Source: Vreelandella jeotgali Hwa
Lineage (GTDB): Bacteria; Pseudomonadota; Gammaproteobacteria; Pseudomonadales; Halomonadaceae
Reading direction: 5' to 3'
NCBI RefSeq assembly: GCF_000334215.1
Contig: NZ_AMQY01000011.1
Coordinates: 248,001 to 312,000 of the forward strand
DNA length: 64,000 nt
The notes under the pieces are model-generated. The model did not search any database. It saw only the letters and a program-made list of their open reading frames with translations, and was not told the DNA's origin. The translations under genes were made by a program, and so were the position numbers. Shown piece after piece: positions 53,797-62,817 of this stretch; positions within the stretch are counted from its first letter, which is position 1; every line of letters starts with the position of its first letter.

Positions 53797-55065
53797 ATGC
53801 AGGTTATTGCACAGCACGGCGACATTTTTATTCTGTTGGCCTGTGCGTTCGGCTTCTTCATGGCCTGGGGAGTCGGCGCCAACGATGTGGCCAACGCCAT
53901 GGGCACCTCGGTGGGCTCCCGGGCGATTACCATCAAGCAGGCCATCATTATCGCGGTGGTGTTTGAATTTCTCGGCGCCTGGCTGGCCGGCGGCGAGGTG
54001 ACCAACACCATCCGCAAGGGGATCATCAACCCTGAACTGCTGGAAGACGATCCGCACCTGCTGGTTTACGGCATGCTCGCCGCGCTGCTGGCGGCGGGGA
54101 CCTGGCTGCTGCTGGCCTCGCTCAAGGGCTGGCCGGTCTCTACCACCCATTCCATCGTCGGCGCCATCGTCGGCTTTGCCGTGGCCGGGCTGGGGGCTTC
54201 CACGGTGGACTGGGGGGCGGTGGGCTCGATTGCCGCCAGCTGGGTGGTGTCGCCAATGCTCGCGGGTACGGTGGGCTTTGTGCTGTTCAAGTCGGTGCAC
54301 CTGCTGATTTTTGATGCGCGCGACCCGCTGGCGGCCGCTCAGCGTTACGTCCCGTTTTATATGTTTCTGGTCGGCTTTATTGTCTCCATGGTGACCATGA
54401 CCAAGGGGCTCAAGCACGTGGGCCTGCACATCAGCTTTCTGCAAAGCCTGGGGCTTTCGGTGGCGGTGGGGCTGGTCGTCACCGGGATCGGCATGCTGCT
54501 CGAGCGGCGTGTCAAGTATGTGCATTCCCACGAGGATCAGTTCGGCTACGCCAACGTCGAGCGTATATTTGGCGTGCTGATGCTGTTCACCGCCTGCGCC
54601 ATGGCCTTTGCCCACGGCTCCAACGATGTGGCCAACGCCGTGGGCCCGCTGGCTGCGGTCATCGGCGTGGTGCAAAGCGGCGGCGATATCGGCGGTGCCG
54701 CGCTGGTGCCCTGGTGGGTCCTGATACTCGGCGGCGCCGGCATCGTGGTGGGGCTGGTTACCTACGGCCACCGGGTGATTGCGACGGTGGGTACGCGTAT
54801 CACCGAGCTGACTCCCAGCCGCGGCTTTGCCGCGACCCTGGCGGCGGCGTCCACCGTGGTGGTGGCGTCGGGCACCGGGCTGCCGGTATCGACCACCCAG
54901 ACGCTGGTGGGCGCCGTGCTGGGTGTGGGGCTCGCGCGCGGGATGACCGCGCTCAACCTGCGCGTGCTGGGCACCATCGCCATGTCGTGGCTGATCACGC
55001 TGCCCGCCGGCGCGGGGCTGGCCATTCTGTTTTTCTTTATGCTCAAGGGCATGTTCGGCGCCTGA
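53797..55065 (+). CDS. pit: Low-affinity inorganic phosphate transporter Pit
   Basis: PiT-family phosphate (metal-phosphate) symporter, 422 aa, about ten transmembrane helices. The duplicated signature appears as GANDVANAMGTSVGSRAI and FAHGSNDVANAVGPLAAV, with GWPVSTTHSIVGAIVG and GLPVSTTQTLVGAVLG in the two halves. Second gene of the PhoU-like/pit operon. No terminator seen before argA, 39 bases downstream. Confidence 0.95.
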   Translation: MQVIAQHGDIFILLACAFGFFMAWGVGANDVANAMGTSVGSRAITIKQAIIIAVVFEFLGAWLAGGEVTNTIRKGIINPELLEDDPHLLVYGMLAALLAAGTWLLLASLKGWPVSTTHSIVGAIVGFAVAGLGASTVDWGAVGSIAASWVVSPMLAGTVGFVLFKSVHLLIFDARDPLAAAQRYVPFYMFLVGFIVSMVTMTKGLKHVGLHISFLQSLGLSVAVGLVVTGIGMLLERRVKYVHSHEDQFGYANVERIFGVLMLFTACAMAFAHGSNDVANAVGPLAAVIGVVQSGGDIGGAALVPWWVLILGGAGIVVGLVTYGHRVIATVGTRITELTPSRGFAATLAAASTVVVASGTGLPVSTTQTLVGAVLGVGLARGMTALNLRVLGTIAMSWLITLPAGAGLAILFFFMLKGMFGA

Positions 55066-55104
55066 CGCCGATGTCCGGGTAGATACGCTGTCGGAGAGCC
55101 GCTA

Positions 55105-56421
55105 GTGGATACGCGCTTCCCCTTTGTTGACTGGTTTCGTAACGCCTCGCCGTATATCAATGCGCACCGCGGGCGAAGCTTTGTGATTCTGGTGGAGGGC
55201 GAGGCGATGGCCTCGGAGCGCGGCGAGCAGCTGGTTCAGGATCTCGCCCTGCTGCATACGCTGGGCGTGCGGCTGACGCTGGTGTTCGGTATCCGCCCCC
55301 AGGTGCAGGCCGCGCTGGCCGCGGACGCCATTACCCCGCAGCGCCTGAACGGCCGCTGGGTAGCCAACGCGGCGGTCATGCAGCGGGTCGAGCAGGTAGC
55401 GGCCCGCCAGCGCCTCTGGCTTGAGGCGCGCCTCTCGCTGGGGCTGCCCAGCACACCCCTGCACGGCGTGGAGCTGGGCGTGGTCTCGGGGAACCTGGTC
55501 ACGGCCAAGCCGCTGGGCGTGCGCGAAGGCGTCGACTTTGACCATAGCGGCGAAGTGCGCCGGGTGCGCGGCAGTGCGATCAACGGCCTGCTGGATCAGG
55601 GCTCGCTGGTGTTGCTGCCGCCGCTGGGCTTTTCCAGCACCGGGGAGGTGTTTGATCTGGACGCCGCCGACGTGGCGCGCCACGCCGCCGTCGCGCTGGA
55701 AGCGGACAAGCTGATCCTGCTGGGCGACTCGGACGGGCTGACCGACGACCAGGGCCGGCTGCTGCGCCAGCTGTCCCCCGACGAAGCGGCGCAGCATCGG
55801 CATGGCGCCGAGCCCGGCAGCGAGACGGCCCGCCATCTTCAGGCCGCCTGCGCCGCCGCGCGCGAAGGTGTCGCCCGTACTCACCTGCTGCCCTGGGGCA
55901 ACCACGATGCGCTGCTCGGCGAGCTGTTTACCCGGGATGGCGTGGGTACCATGATCACCCGGCAGCGCTACGAACAGCTGCGGCCGGCGTCTCCCGCCGA
56001 CATCGCCGGGCTGCTGGAGCTGCTGGAGCCGCTGGAGGCGCGCGGGATGCTGGTGGCGCGCTCCCGCGAGCGCCTGGAGCACGAAATCGACGACTACCTG
56101 GTCATCGAGCGCGACGGCATGGTGATCGGCTGCGGTGCGCTGCAGCTGTTTGACGAGGCCGACGTGGCCGAGATGGCCTGCGTGGCGGTACACCACGACT
56201 ATCGCGGCGGCGCCCGGGGCGAGCGGCTGGTGGAGGCGCTGGAGCAGCGCGCGCGCCAGCGCGGCGTCGGCGGGCTGTTTGTGCTGACCACCCACACCGT
56301 CCACTGGTTTGCCGAACACGGCTTTCGTCCGGCCAGTCTTGCCGATCTCCCGCCGCTGAAACGCGACGCCTATAACCACGCGCGCCAGTCCAAGGTGCTG
56401 TTCAAGGCGCTGAACGGATGA
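55105..56421 (+). CDS. argA: N-acetylglutamate synthase
   Basis: First step of arginine biosynthesis (438 aa). GTG start at 55105 with CGGAGAG at 55092-55098. N-terminal amino-acid-kinase-like domain (VDWFRNASPYINAHRGRSFV, LVFGIRPQV, LILLGDSDGL) that binds arginine, and a C-terminal GNAT domain (VIGCGALQLFDEADVAEMAC, VAVHHDYRGGARGERLVEAL). Classical two-domain ArgA. Confidence 0.95.
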   Translation: MDTRFPFVDWFRNASPYINAHRGRSFVILVEGEAMASERGEQLVQDLALLHTLGVRLTLVFGIRPQVQAALAADAITPQRLNGRWVANAAVMQRVEQVAARQRLWLEARLSLGLPSTPLHGVELGVVSGNLVTAKPLGVREGVDFDHSGEVRRVRGSAINGLLDQGSLVLLPPLGFSSTGEVFDLDAADVARHAAVALEADKLILLGDSDGLTDDQGRLLRQLSPDEAAQHRHGAEPGSETARHLQAACAAAREGVARTHLLPWGNHDALLGELFTRDGVGTMITRQRYEQLRPASPADIAGLLELLEPLEARGMLVARSRERLEHEIDDYLVIERDGMVIGCGALQLFDEADVAEMACVAVHHDYRGGARGERLVEALEQRARQRGVGGLFVLTTHTVHWFAEHGFRPASLADLPPLKRDAYNHARQSKVLFKALNG

Positions 56422-56447
56422 ATGGCCCGCTCGGGGCGGTCGAGCCG

Positions 56448-57788
56448 CTAACGGTAGCGTCGTTTGACCTCGACACTGAGCCGGCCTTCATTCAGGCGTA
56501 GCTTGAGCCGCTCGCCGGGCACCGTATCCGCCGCGCGCTGGACAACCTGCCCCTGGCCATCCTGAGCGATGGCGTAGCCGCGTCCCAGTACCGCCAGCGG
56601 GCTGACGGCGTTGAGCTCCCGGGCGGCCGCCGTGAGCCGGGCCTGGCGCTGCTGTTGCTGCCGGTGCATGGCCTGCTCCAGCCGGCTGCCAAGACTCGCC
56701 AGATGCTGGCTTGCCTGCCGATGGCGGCGTGTCAGGTGATGATGGGTCAGCCGCCTTTCCAGCTGCTGCTCCTTGTCCCGCTGCTCCGCCAGGCGTTTCT
56801 GCGCGGCGCGCTCCAGGCGTTTGCTCAGCGTATCGAGCTGCTGGCGCCGTTGGCGCAGGGCGTCGCCGGGGTGGCGAAGTCGTGCCCGCAGCGCGTCCAG
56901 ACGCTGCCCTTCGCGTTCCAGGCGTGATTCCAGAGCGCGTTCCAGGCGCCATTCCCGGGTACTGATGTCGCGGCGCAGACCGGCGCGGTCGGGCACCAGC
57001 TGCTCGGCGGCAGCAGAAGGGGTGGGGGCGCGCTGGTCGGCAGCGAAGTCGGCGAGCGTGACATCGACTTCGTGGCCCACCGCCGACATCACCGGCAGGC
57101 GCGAGTGTTGAATGGCCCGGGCCAGATGCTCGCTGTTGAACGCCCAGAGGTCTTCCAGGCTGCCGCCGCCCCGGGTGATCAGGATGGCGTCGCGGTCCGC
57201 TTCCAGCCGCGACTGGCGGTTGAGCAGGCCCAGCGCGGCGATCATCGCCGGGGCCGCCTTGTCGCCCTGCACCGGCACCGGAATCACCGTCACGTTGGCC
57301 AGCGGCCAGCGTGTTTCCAGCACTGCGAGCACATCGCGCACGGCGGCCCCGGTGGCCGAAGTCACCAGCAGCAGCCGCCGGGGCGGGTGCGGCAGTGGTC
57401 GGGCGTTGGCAAAAACGCCTTCGCTATCGAGCTGCTGTTTGAGCCGCTCGAAAGTCGCCAGCAGCTCGCCCAGCCCGGCGGCCTGTACCGCCTCCACGAT
57501 CAGCTGATAGTCCCCGCGCGGTTCGAACAGCGAGACGCGGGCGCGCACCCTGACCTGATCGCCGTTGCGCAGCGGCGCGGCGACAAAGCGCGCCCGGGTA
57601 CGAAACAGCGCACAGCGCACCTGGGCGTCGGCGTCCTTGAGGCTGAAATAAACGTGCCCCGAAGACGGCCGAGCCACGTTGGATAACTCGCCTTCCACCC
57701 AGACTTCACCCACATCGCGCTCAAGGCAGCGGCGTGCCTGATGGTTCAGCTGGCTGACGGAAAGGGGCGGGTTGGATGCAGTCGTCAT
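56448..57788 (-). CDS. xseA: Exodeoxyribonuclease VII large subunit
   Basis: 446 aa. N-terminal OB fold (VGEVWVEGELSNVARPSSGH, VYFSLKDADAQVRCALFR), the catalytic domain with VTSATGAAVRDVLAVLETRW, ILITRGGGSLEDLWAFN and SAVGHEVDVTLADFAADQRAPTPSAAAE, and a long C-terminal coiled coil (about 280-390). It is convergent with argA (26-base gap) and divergent from guaB. xseB is not here. Confidence 0.95.
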   Translation of the reverse strand: MTTASNPPLSVSQLNHQARRCLERDVGEVWVEGELSNVARPSSGHVYFSLKDADAQVRCALFRTRARFVAAPLRNGDQVRVRARVSLFEPRGDYQLIVEAVQAAGLGELLATFERLKQQLDSEGVFANARPLPHPPRRLLLVTSATGAAVRDVLAVLETRWPLANVTVIPVPVQGDKAAPAMIAALGLLNRQSRLEADRDAILITRGGGSLEDLWAFNSEHLARAIQHSRLPVMSAVGHEVDVTLADFAADQRAPTPSAAAEQLVPDRAGLRRDISTREWRLERALESRLEREGQRLDALRARLRHPGDALRQRRQQLDTLSKRLERAAQKRLAEQRDKEQQLERRLTHHHLTRRHRQASQHLASLGSRLEQAMHRQQQQRQARLTAAARELNAVSPLAVLGRGYAIAQDGQGQVVQRAADTVPGERLKLRLNEGRLSVEVKRRYR

Positions 57789-57871
57789 GGTCGCGGATTA
57801 TCTCATGGGCCGGGCAAAATAAAGGGTTGGCAAACAGGACCCGGGGTATCCGGAGAGCGGGCCGCTCTGCG

Positions 57872-57901
57872 TTGCCGAAAAGCCGGGCAAAGCGCTATAA
57901 T
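57872..57901 (+). promoter_or_regulatory. guaBA promoter
   Basis: TTGCCG (57872-57877), 18-base spacer, TATAAT (57896-57901), followed by the G-rich discriminator AGGGGGC. A GC-rich discriminator is the usual mark of negative stringent control. Confidence 0.65.
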
Positions 57902-57956
57902 AGGGGGCTAACCTCTCAGGTCCCATCTTCCCACTTCCAATCTGGGTGTTGCCGCT

Positions 57957-59426
57957 ATGCTACGTATGGCTCAAGAAGCGCTTACGTTTGATGATGTCCT
58001 CCTCCTCCCCGGTTTTTCCGACGTTCTGCCCAACGACGTCAGCCTCAGGACCCGCCTGACACGCGATCTTGCCCTGAATATTCCGTTGGTGTCGGCGGCG
58101 ATGGATACCGTGACGGAAGGGCGGCTGGCCATCGCCATGGCCCAGGAAGGCGGCATCGGCATTATCCACAAAAACATGACCATCGCCCAGCAGGCACGGG
58201 AAGTGCGCAAGGTCAAAAAACACGAGAGCGTCATCGTCAATGACCCGGTTACCGTCAGCCCTGGCGCCAAGCAGGCCGAGCTGCTGGCGATGGCCCGGGA
58301 AAACGGCTTTTCCGGTTTCCCGGTGATTGAAGGCCAGACGCTGGTGGGGCTGGTGACCGAGCGCGACATGCGCTTTCAGCCCAACCACGGCGATAGCGTG
58401 GCCGACATCATGACCCCGCGCGAGGAGCTGGTGACCGTCCCCGAAGGCACCTCGCTGGACCTGATCAAGGGCAAGATGCAGGAACATCGCATCGAAAAGA
58501 TGCTGGTGGTCGACGACGATTTTCATCTACGCGGCCTGGTGACCTTTCAGGATATCGAAAAGGCCCGCACCTACCCGATGGCAGCCAAGGATAGCGATGG
58601 CCGCCTGTTGGCGGGCGCCGCCGTGGGCACCGGCGACGACACTCCGGACCGTATCGCCGCCCTCGCCGAAGCCGGCGTGGATGCGGTGATCGTGGATACC
58701 GCCCACGGCCATTCCCGGGGCGTCATCGAGCGGGTGCGCTGGGTCAAGGAAACCTTCCCGCAAATCCAGGTCATCGGCGGCAACATTGCGACCGGTGATG
58801 CCGCGCGCGCGCTGGCCGAAGCCGGCGCCGACGGCGTCAAGGTCGGCATTGGCCCCGGCTCCATCTGCACCACCCGCGTGGTAGCCGGCGTGGGCGTGCC
58901 ACAGATTACCGCGGTGTCCAACGTCGCCGCGGCGCTCGAGCCCTACGATATTCCGCTGATCGCCGACGGCGGCGTGCGCTATTCCGGCGATCTCTCCAAG
59001 GCCGTCGCTGCCGGCGCCAGCACCGTTATGGTCGGCGGCCTGCTCGCCGGCACCGAAGAGGCGCCGGGCGAGGTCGAGCTCTACCAGGGGCGGACCTACA
59101 AGGCCTATCGCGGCATGGGCTCCATGGGCGCCATGTCCCAGAGCCAGGGCAGCGCCGACCGCTATTTTCAGGACCCCGGCGCCAGTGCCGACAAGCTGGT
59201 GCCCGAAGGCATCGAAGGCCGCGTGCCGTACAAGGGCATGATGGGCGCCATTGTTCATCAGATGATGGGCGGGCTGCGCGCTTCCATGGGCTACACCGGC
59301 TGCCACGACGTGCAGCAGATGCGCACTCGGCCCGAGTTCGTCAAGATTACCGGCGCCGGCTTCAACGAATCGCACGTACACGACGTGCAGATTACCAAGG
59401 AAGCGCCCAACTACCGCGCCGGCTAG
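57957..59426 (+). CDS. guaB: Inosine-5'-monophosphate dehydrogenase
   Basis: Oxidises IMP to XMP with NAD (489 aa). [20 protein letters not shown] matches the family N-terminus, so ATG 57957 is chosen over 57966. CBS pair at about residues 92-205. The catalytic Cys is in [17 protein letters not shown]; flap and product residues follow in [16 protein letters not shown] and [10 protein letters not shown]. guaA follows 65 bases later. Confidence 0.97.
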   Translation: MLRMAQEALTFDDVLLLPGFSDVLPNDVSLRTRLTRDLALNIPLVSAAMDTVTEGRLAIAMAQEGGIGIIHKNMTIAQQAREVRKVKKHESVIVNDPVTVSPGAKQAELLAMARENGFSGFPVIEGQTLVGLVTERDMRFQPNHGDSVADIMTPREELVTVPEGTSLDLIKGKMQEHRIEKMLVVDDDFHLRGLVTFQDIEKARTYPMAAKDSDGRLLAGAAVGTGDDTPDRIAALAEAGVDAVIVDTAHGHSRGVIERVRWVKETFPQIQVIGGNIATGDAARALAEAGADGVKVGIGPGSICTTRVVAGVGVPQITAVSNVAAALEPYDIPLIADGGVRYSGDLSKAVAAGASTVMVGGLLAGTEEAPGEVELYQGRTYKAYRGMGSMGAMSQSQGSADRYFQDPGASADKLVPEGIEGRVPYKGMMGAIVHQMMGGLRASMGYTGCHDVQQMRTRPEFVKITGAGFNESHVHDVQITKEAPNYRAG

Positions 59427-59491
59427 CACCACAAGCGCGACCTGCGGCGGCCTGAAACGGCCGTCGCCCCCGCTGTTCAAGAGACACCGCG

Positions 59492-61069
59492 ATGACTGAT
59501 ATTCACGCCCATAACATCCTGATTCTGGACTTTGGCTCCCAGTACACCCAGCTGATTGCCCGCCGCGTGCGCGAGCTGGGTGTCTATTCCGAAGTTCGCG
59601 CCTTCGACATGACCGAAGCCGAAATCCGCGACTACAATCCCAACGGTATCATCCTCGCCGGCGGGCCGGAGTCGGTCGCGGAGCTGGACTCACCCCGGGC
59701 GCCGGACTGCGTGTTCCAGCTGGGACTGCCGGTATTCGGTATCTGCTACGGCATGCAGACCATGGCCGAGCAGCTGGGCGGCCGCGTCGAAGGCTCCAAC
59801 AAGCGCGAGTTCGGCTACGCCGAAGTGGGCCTGGATGCCGAGACGGCGCTATTCGAGGACATCGCCGACGGGCTGGACACCGAGACCGGCAAGCGCACCC
59901 TGGAAGTGTGGATGAGCCACGGCGACAAGGTGGCTCAGATGCCGGACGGCTTCACCGTCACGGCCTCCACGCCCAGTTGCCCGATCGCCGCCATGAGCTG
60001 TGAAGACCGGCAGTTTTACGGCGTGCAGTTCCATCCCGAAGTGACCCATACCCTCCAGGGCCAGCGGATTCTCGAACACTTTGTGGTCGGCATCTGCCGT
60101 ACCGAAAAGCGCTGGACCCCGGCGCAGATCATCGAGGATCAGGTCGCCCGGGTGCGCGACCAGGTGGGCAACCGCCACGTGCTGCTGGGCCTCTCGGGCG
60201 GCGTGGACTCCTCGGTTGTGGCGGCGCTGCTGCACCGCGCTATTGGCGATCAGCTGACCTGCGTGTTCGTCGATAACGGCCTGCTGCGCAAAAACGAAGG
60301 CAAACAGGTGATGGAAACCTTCACCCACCACATGGGCGTGAAGGTCATCCGCGTGGACGCCGAGCAGCGTTTTCTCGACAAGCTGGCCGACGAGCCCGAC
60401 CCCGAAGCCAAGCGCAAGATCATCGGCAACACCTTCATCGAGGTATTCGACGAAGAAGCCGCCAAAATCGACAACGTCGACTTCCTCGCCCAGGGCACCA
60501 TCTACCCCGACGTGATCGAATCCGCTGCTGCCAAAACCGGCAAGGCTCACGTTATCAAGTCGCACCACAACGTCGGCGGGCTGCCCGAGACCATGAAGCT
60601 CACCCTGGTCGAGCCCCTGTGCGAGCTGTTCAAGGACGAAGTGCGCCGCCTTGGCGTCGAACTCGGCCTGCCGGCGGACATGGTTTACCGCCACCCCTTT
60701 CCCGGACCGGGCCTCGGCGTGCGCATCCTCGGCGAAGTCAAAAAGGAATACGCCGACGTACTGCGCGACGCCGACGCCATCTTCATCGAAGAGCTGCGAA
60801 AATCCGGCTGGTACGACAAAACCAGCCAGGCCTTTGCCGTCTTCCTCCCGGTCAAATCCGTCGGCGTCGTCGGCGACGGCCGCCGCTACGAATGGGTCAT
60901 CGCCCTGCGCGCAGTAGAAACCGTCGACTTCATGACCGCCCGCTGGGCGCACCTGCCGTACGAGCTGCTGGAAACCGTCTCCAACCGCATCATCAACGAG
61001 ATGGAAGGCGTCTCCCGCGTCACCTACGACGTCTCTTCCAAGCCCCCCGCGACGATTGAGTGGGAGTGA
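59492..61069 (+). CDS. guaA: GMP synthase (glutamine-hydrolysing)
   Basis: Aminates XMP to GMP (525 aa). N-terminal class I amidotransferase: [20 protein letters not shown], nucleophile Cys in [14 protein letters not shown], His/Glu in [14 protein letters not shown]-pyrophosphatase domain with P-loop [20 protein letters not shown], and the C-terminal dimerisation domain ([19 protein letters not shown]). Ends before a strong terminator. Confidence 0.97.
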   Translation: MTDIHAHNILILDFGSQYTQLIARRVRELGVYSEVRAFDMTEAEIRDYNPNGIILAGGPESVAELDSPRAPDCVFQLGLPVFGICYGMQTMAEQLGGRVEGSNKREFGYAEVGLDAETALFEDIADGLDTETGKRTLEVWMSHGDKVAQMPDGFTVTASTPSCPIAAMSCEDRQFYGVQFHPEVTHTLQGQRILEHFVVGICRTEKRWTPAQIIEDQVARVRDQVGNRHVLLGLSGGVDSSVVAALLHRAIGDQLTCVFVDNGLLRKNEGKQVMETFTHHMGVKVIRVDAEQRFLDKLADEPDPEAKRKIIGNTFIEVFDEEAAKIDNVDFLAQGTIYPDVIESAAAKTGKAHVIKSHHNVGGLPETMKLTLVEPLCELFKDEVRRLGVELGLPADMVYRHPFPGPGLGVRILGEVKKEYADVLRDADAIFIEELRKSGWYDKTSQAFAVFLPVKSVGVVGDGRRYEWVIALRAVETVDFMTARWAHLPYELLETVSNRIINEMEGVSRVTYDVSSKPPATIEWE

Positions 61070-61108
61070 TCGCCCGCTGAACTGTTTATAACTTTGACGT
61101 GAGTCAGT

Positions 61109-61134
61109 AAAACCCGCCGGAAGGCGGGTTTTTT
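61109..61134 (+). terminator. Rho-independent terminator of guaBA
   Basis: AACCCGCC-GGAA-GGCGGGTT (61111-61130) followed by four T, preceded by AA. Confidence 0.93.
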
Positions 61135-61273
61135 GCGATCATGGCGACTGATATATTAGCAAAGTATATCTTCATTGCTTTTGGCGAACGAGTGAGCTTT
61201 CTAAAAACAAGTGGTGAAGATTTTTATATGCAGGTTTGAAATCATTCTTTTAATCAAAAATAAGGATCTTTTT

Positions 61274-61663
61274 GTGAAAGCAGGATATTTTATATGCTCC
61301 GCCCTTTTGGTAGCGCTTCTTTCCGGGTGTGCGTCCGTCTCTTCATCTACAGCTACTTATTTGCCTGAATCAGAGCAGACAGAGGGTGAAGTTTTTATAA
61401 CGCAAAGCGAACTTGGCGAGAAAATACAATATGAAAAAATAGGCGATGTCAAAGCCAATGCTCGACAAGGTTACGATAATGTAGAAAGTTTATACCCCAT
61501 GCTTGCCGAGGAGGCGAAAAAAGTAGGAGCAAATGCCGTTATCAATGTGTATGGCGGTCGTACCGTTTCAGCTTTTTCCTGGGCTGCCCCCTACACTGGC
61601 GGTACAGCTGTAAAAGTAGAGAACCCTCAAAAATTGAATTCAGACAAAGGCAATTATTTCTAG
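61274..61663 (+). CDS. Small AT-rich lipoprotein of unknown function
   Basis: 129 aa from GTG 61274, chosen because AAGGA (61262-61266) is 7 bases upstream and the reading starts at the signal peptide: KAGYFICSALLVALLSGCAS (lipobox LLSGC). Earlier in-frame starts (61211) lack this. The mature part holds EEAKKVGANAVINVYGG, a GxNAVxNV strand also seen in YbjQ-like and related envelope proteins. Base composition is clearly lower in GC than all neighbours from about 61135 to 61683, and codons are A/T-ending, so recent acquisition is likely. No mobile-element remnant seen. Function unknown. Confidence 0.75.
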   Translation: MKAGYFICSALLVALLSGCASVSSSTATYLPESEQTEGEVFITQSELGEKIQYEKIGDVKANARQGYDNVESLYPMLAEEAKKVGANAVINVYGGRTVSAFSWAAPYTGGTAVKVENPQKLNSDKGNYF

Positions 61664-62274
61664 AAAATACTTTCTACCTTATAAAGCCCGCTAGCCAGCG
61701 GGCTTTTTTCTGCGTATCTGATATTCAGCTCTGGGTCGCGCGCGCAGACGGCGAGCGTCCAGCCGTGGGCCTGCCACTGCCAGGCGTGAACGGAGCCGTG
61801 GGGCGCCAGGCTGGAAAGCCGGGTATCGAGAACGGTGGCGGGCGGCTGACCTTCTGCACAGGCGAGCTTGTAGAGCGCTTCGTGCAGGGTCCAGGCGCGG
61901 TAAAACGCGGCCGGTGGGTCGTTGCTTACCAGAATCGCCTGTCTGACGTCCGGCTCGGGGAGCCATTCCAGCAGCTCGTTCAGGCGCCGGGCATGGCGGG
62001 GGCGGGCGTGTTCCAGGTCAAGCCCGATCGGGCAGTTGGCAAGCCCGGCGACCACTCGGTCATCGCGGTGGCTCAGGCAGGCAACGTGAGGGGCGGCCAG
62101 CGCCGGGTGAATAGGGGGCCCCGCCCGGCCACGCGGTGACCAGGCATCCACGGCGCAGTTTACGCCCTGGTTGGCGGCGAGCCGCGAGAGTAACTCGCGG
62201 CCTCGGCGCGACTGCTGATGGCCGCCTTTAGCGCAGTGGACCATCAGCAGCGCAAGGCGAGGCGCCATACCCAT
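61660..62274 (-). CDS. 4'-phosphopantetheinyl transferase superfamily protein
   Basis: 204 aa; attaches phosphopantetheine to acyl carrier proteins. The Sfp/AcpT-type motifs are present: LANCPIGLDLEHARPR (Mg-binding Asp/Glu) and AFYRAWTLHEALYKLACAEG (family WxxKEAxxK, here WTLHEALYK with His replacing the first Lys). It starts 5 bases after the preceding secreted-protein gene and lies downstream of a ketosynthase on the same strand, consistent with service to a dedicated ACP. ATG 62268 is an alternative start. Its last 15-20 residues lie across the lipoprotein gene's terminator and end within 4 bases of that gene's stop. Confidence 0.82.
   Translation of the reverse strand: MGMAPRLALLMVHCAKGGHQQSRRGRELLSRLAANQGVNCAVDAWSPRGRAGPPIHPALAAPHVACLSHRDDRVVAGLANCPIGLDLEHARPRHARRLNELLEWLPEPDVRQAILVSNDPPAAFYRAWTLHEALYKLACAEGQPPATVLDTRLSSLAPHGSVHAWQWQAHGWTLAVCARDPELNIRYAEKSPLASGLYKVESIF
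61684..61709 (+). terminator. Rho-independent terminator of the lipoprotein gene, inside the 3' end of the PPTase frame
   Basis: AAGCCCGCT-AGCC-AGCGGGCTT (61684-61705) followed by TTTT. On the minus strand the same bases are translated as the last residues of the phosphopantetheinyl transferase (about AEKSPLASGLYK). Confidence 0.88.
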
Positions 62275-62278
62275 TCCG

Positions 62279-62740
62279 TTAGGGCAGGGTTACCACATCG
62301 CCACGCAGCGCGACGCCTGCCATCAGGGCGCCGGCATGGCACTCGTATTGATCCTTGGAAGCGTTGGGCTCTTGGTCATAATAGCTTTCGATATTGACCA
62401 CGGCATTGCCGCCTTCGGAGCGTACGCGGTCCTGAAAGCTAAGCAGCGCCGAGAGCATCACCCAGCGGCAGGCTTCATCGTCGCTTTTGTTGAAGGCGTT
62501 GGTTTTTTTGTTGCTGACGAAGTTGCCGTGCTCCTCGACGACGTTGTCGGGAGCGTCGGCAAAGATGAAGCGAATATCGGCATCCAGCTTATCCCGAGCT
62601 TCCGGCATGTTCATGACGTTTTCCACGGGGAGCATCAGCTCGGTGTCCCGGGCCTGGCTGGTGGAAGCGAGCGCCAGGCCGCCGAGCAGTGCGGTTGCCA
62701 GCAGCAGCGTCTTGCGTGATTGGGTGAAGGTCGTGTTCAT
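62279..62740 (-). CDS. Small secreted protein of unknown function (often labelled excinuclease-like)
   Basis: 153 aa from ATG 62740 with AGGGAA upstream. A signal peptide ends at about STSQARDTELML. The mature part contains FVSNKKTNAFNKSDDEACRW, VMLSALLSFQDRVRSEGGNA, VVNIESYYDQEP and YECHAGALMAGVALRGDVV, with two Cys likely to pair. From memory, homologues are annotated as excinuclease ATPase subunit, which the sequence does not support: there is no ATPase motif and it is exported. It lies between a ketosynthase and the PPTase. Function unknown. Confidence 0.8.
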   Translation of the reverse strand: MNTTFTQSRKTLLLATALLGGLALASTSQARDTELMLPVENVMNMPEARDKLDADIRFIFADAPDNVVEEHGNFVSNKKTNAFNKSDDEACRWVMLSALLSFQDRVRSEGGNAVVNIESYYDQEPNASKDQYECHAGALMAGVALRGDVVTLP

Positions 62741-62817
62741 GGGCAATGTTCCCTATTGGGGTTGGCGTGGTGAAACCCGGCGACGTCCGGCCGCAGGGTG
62801 TGACGAGAGCGCGAGTG

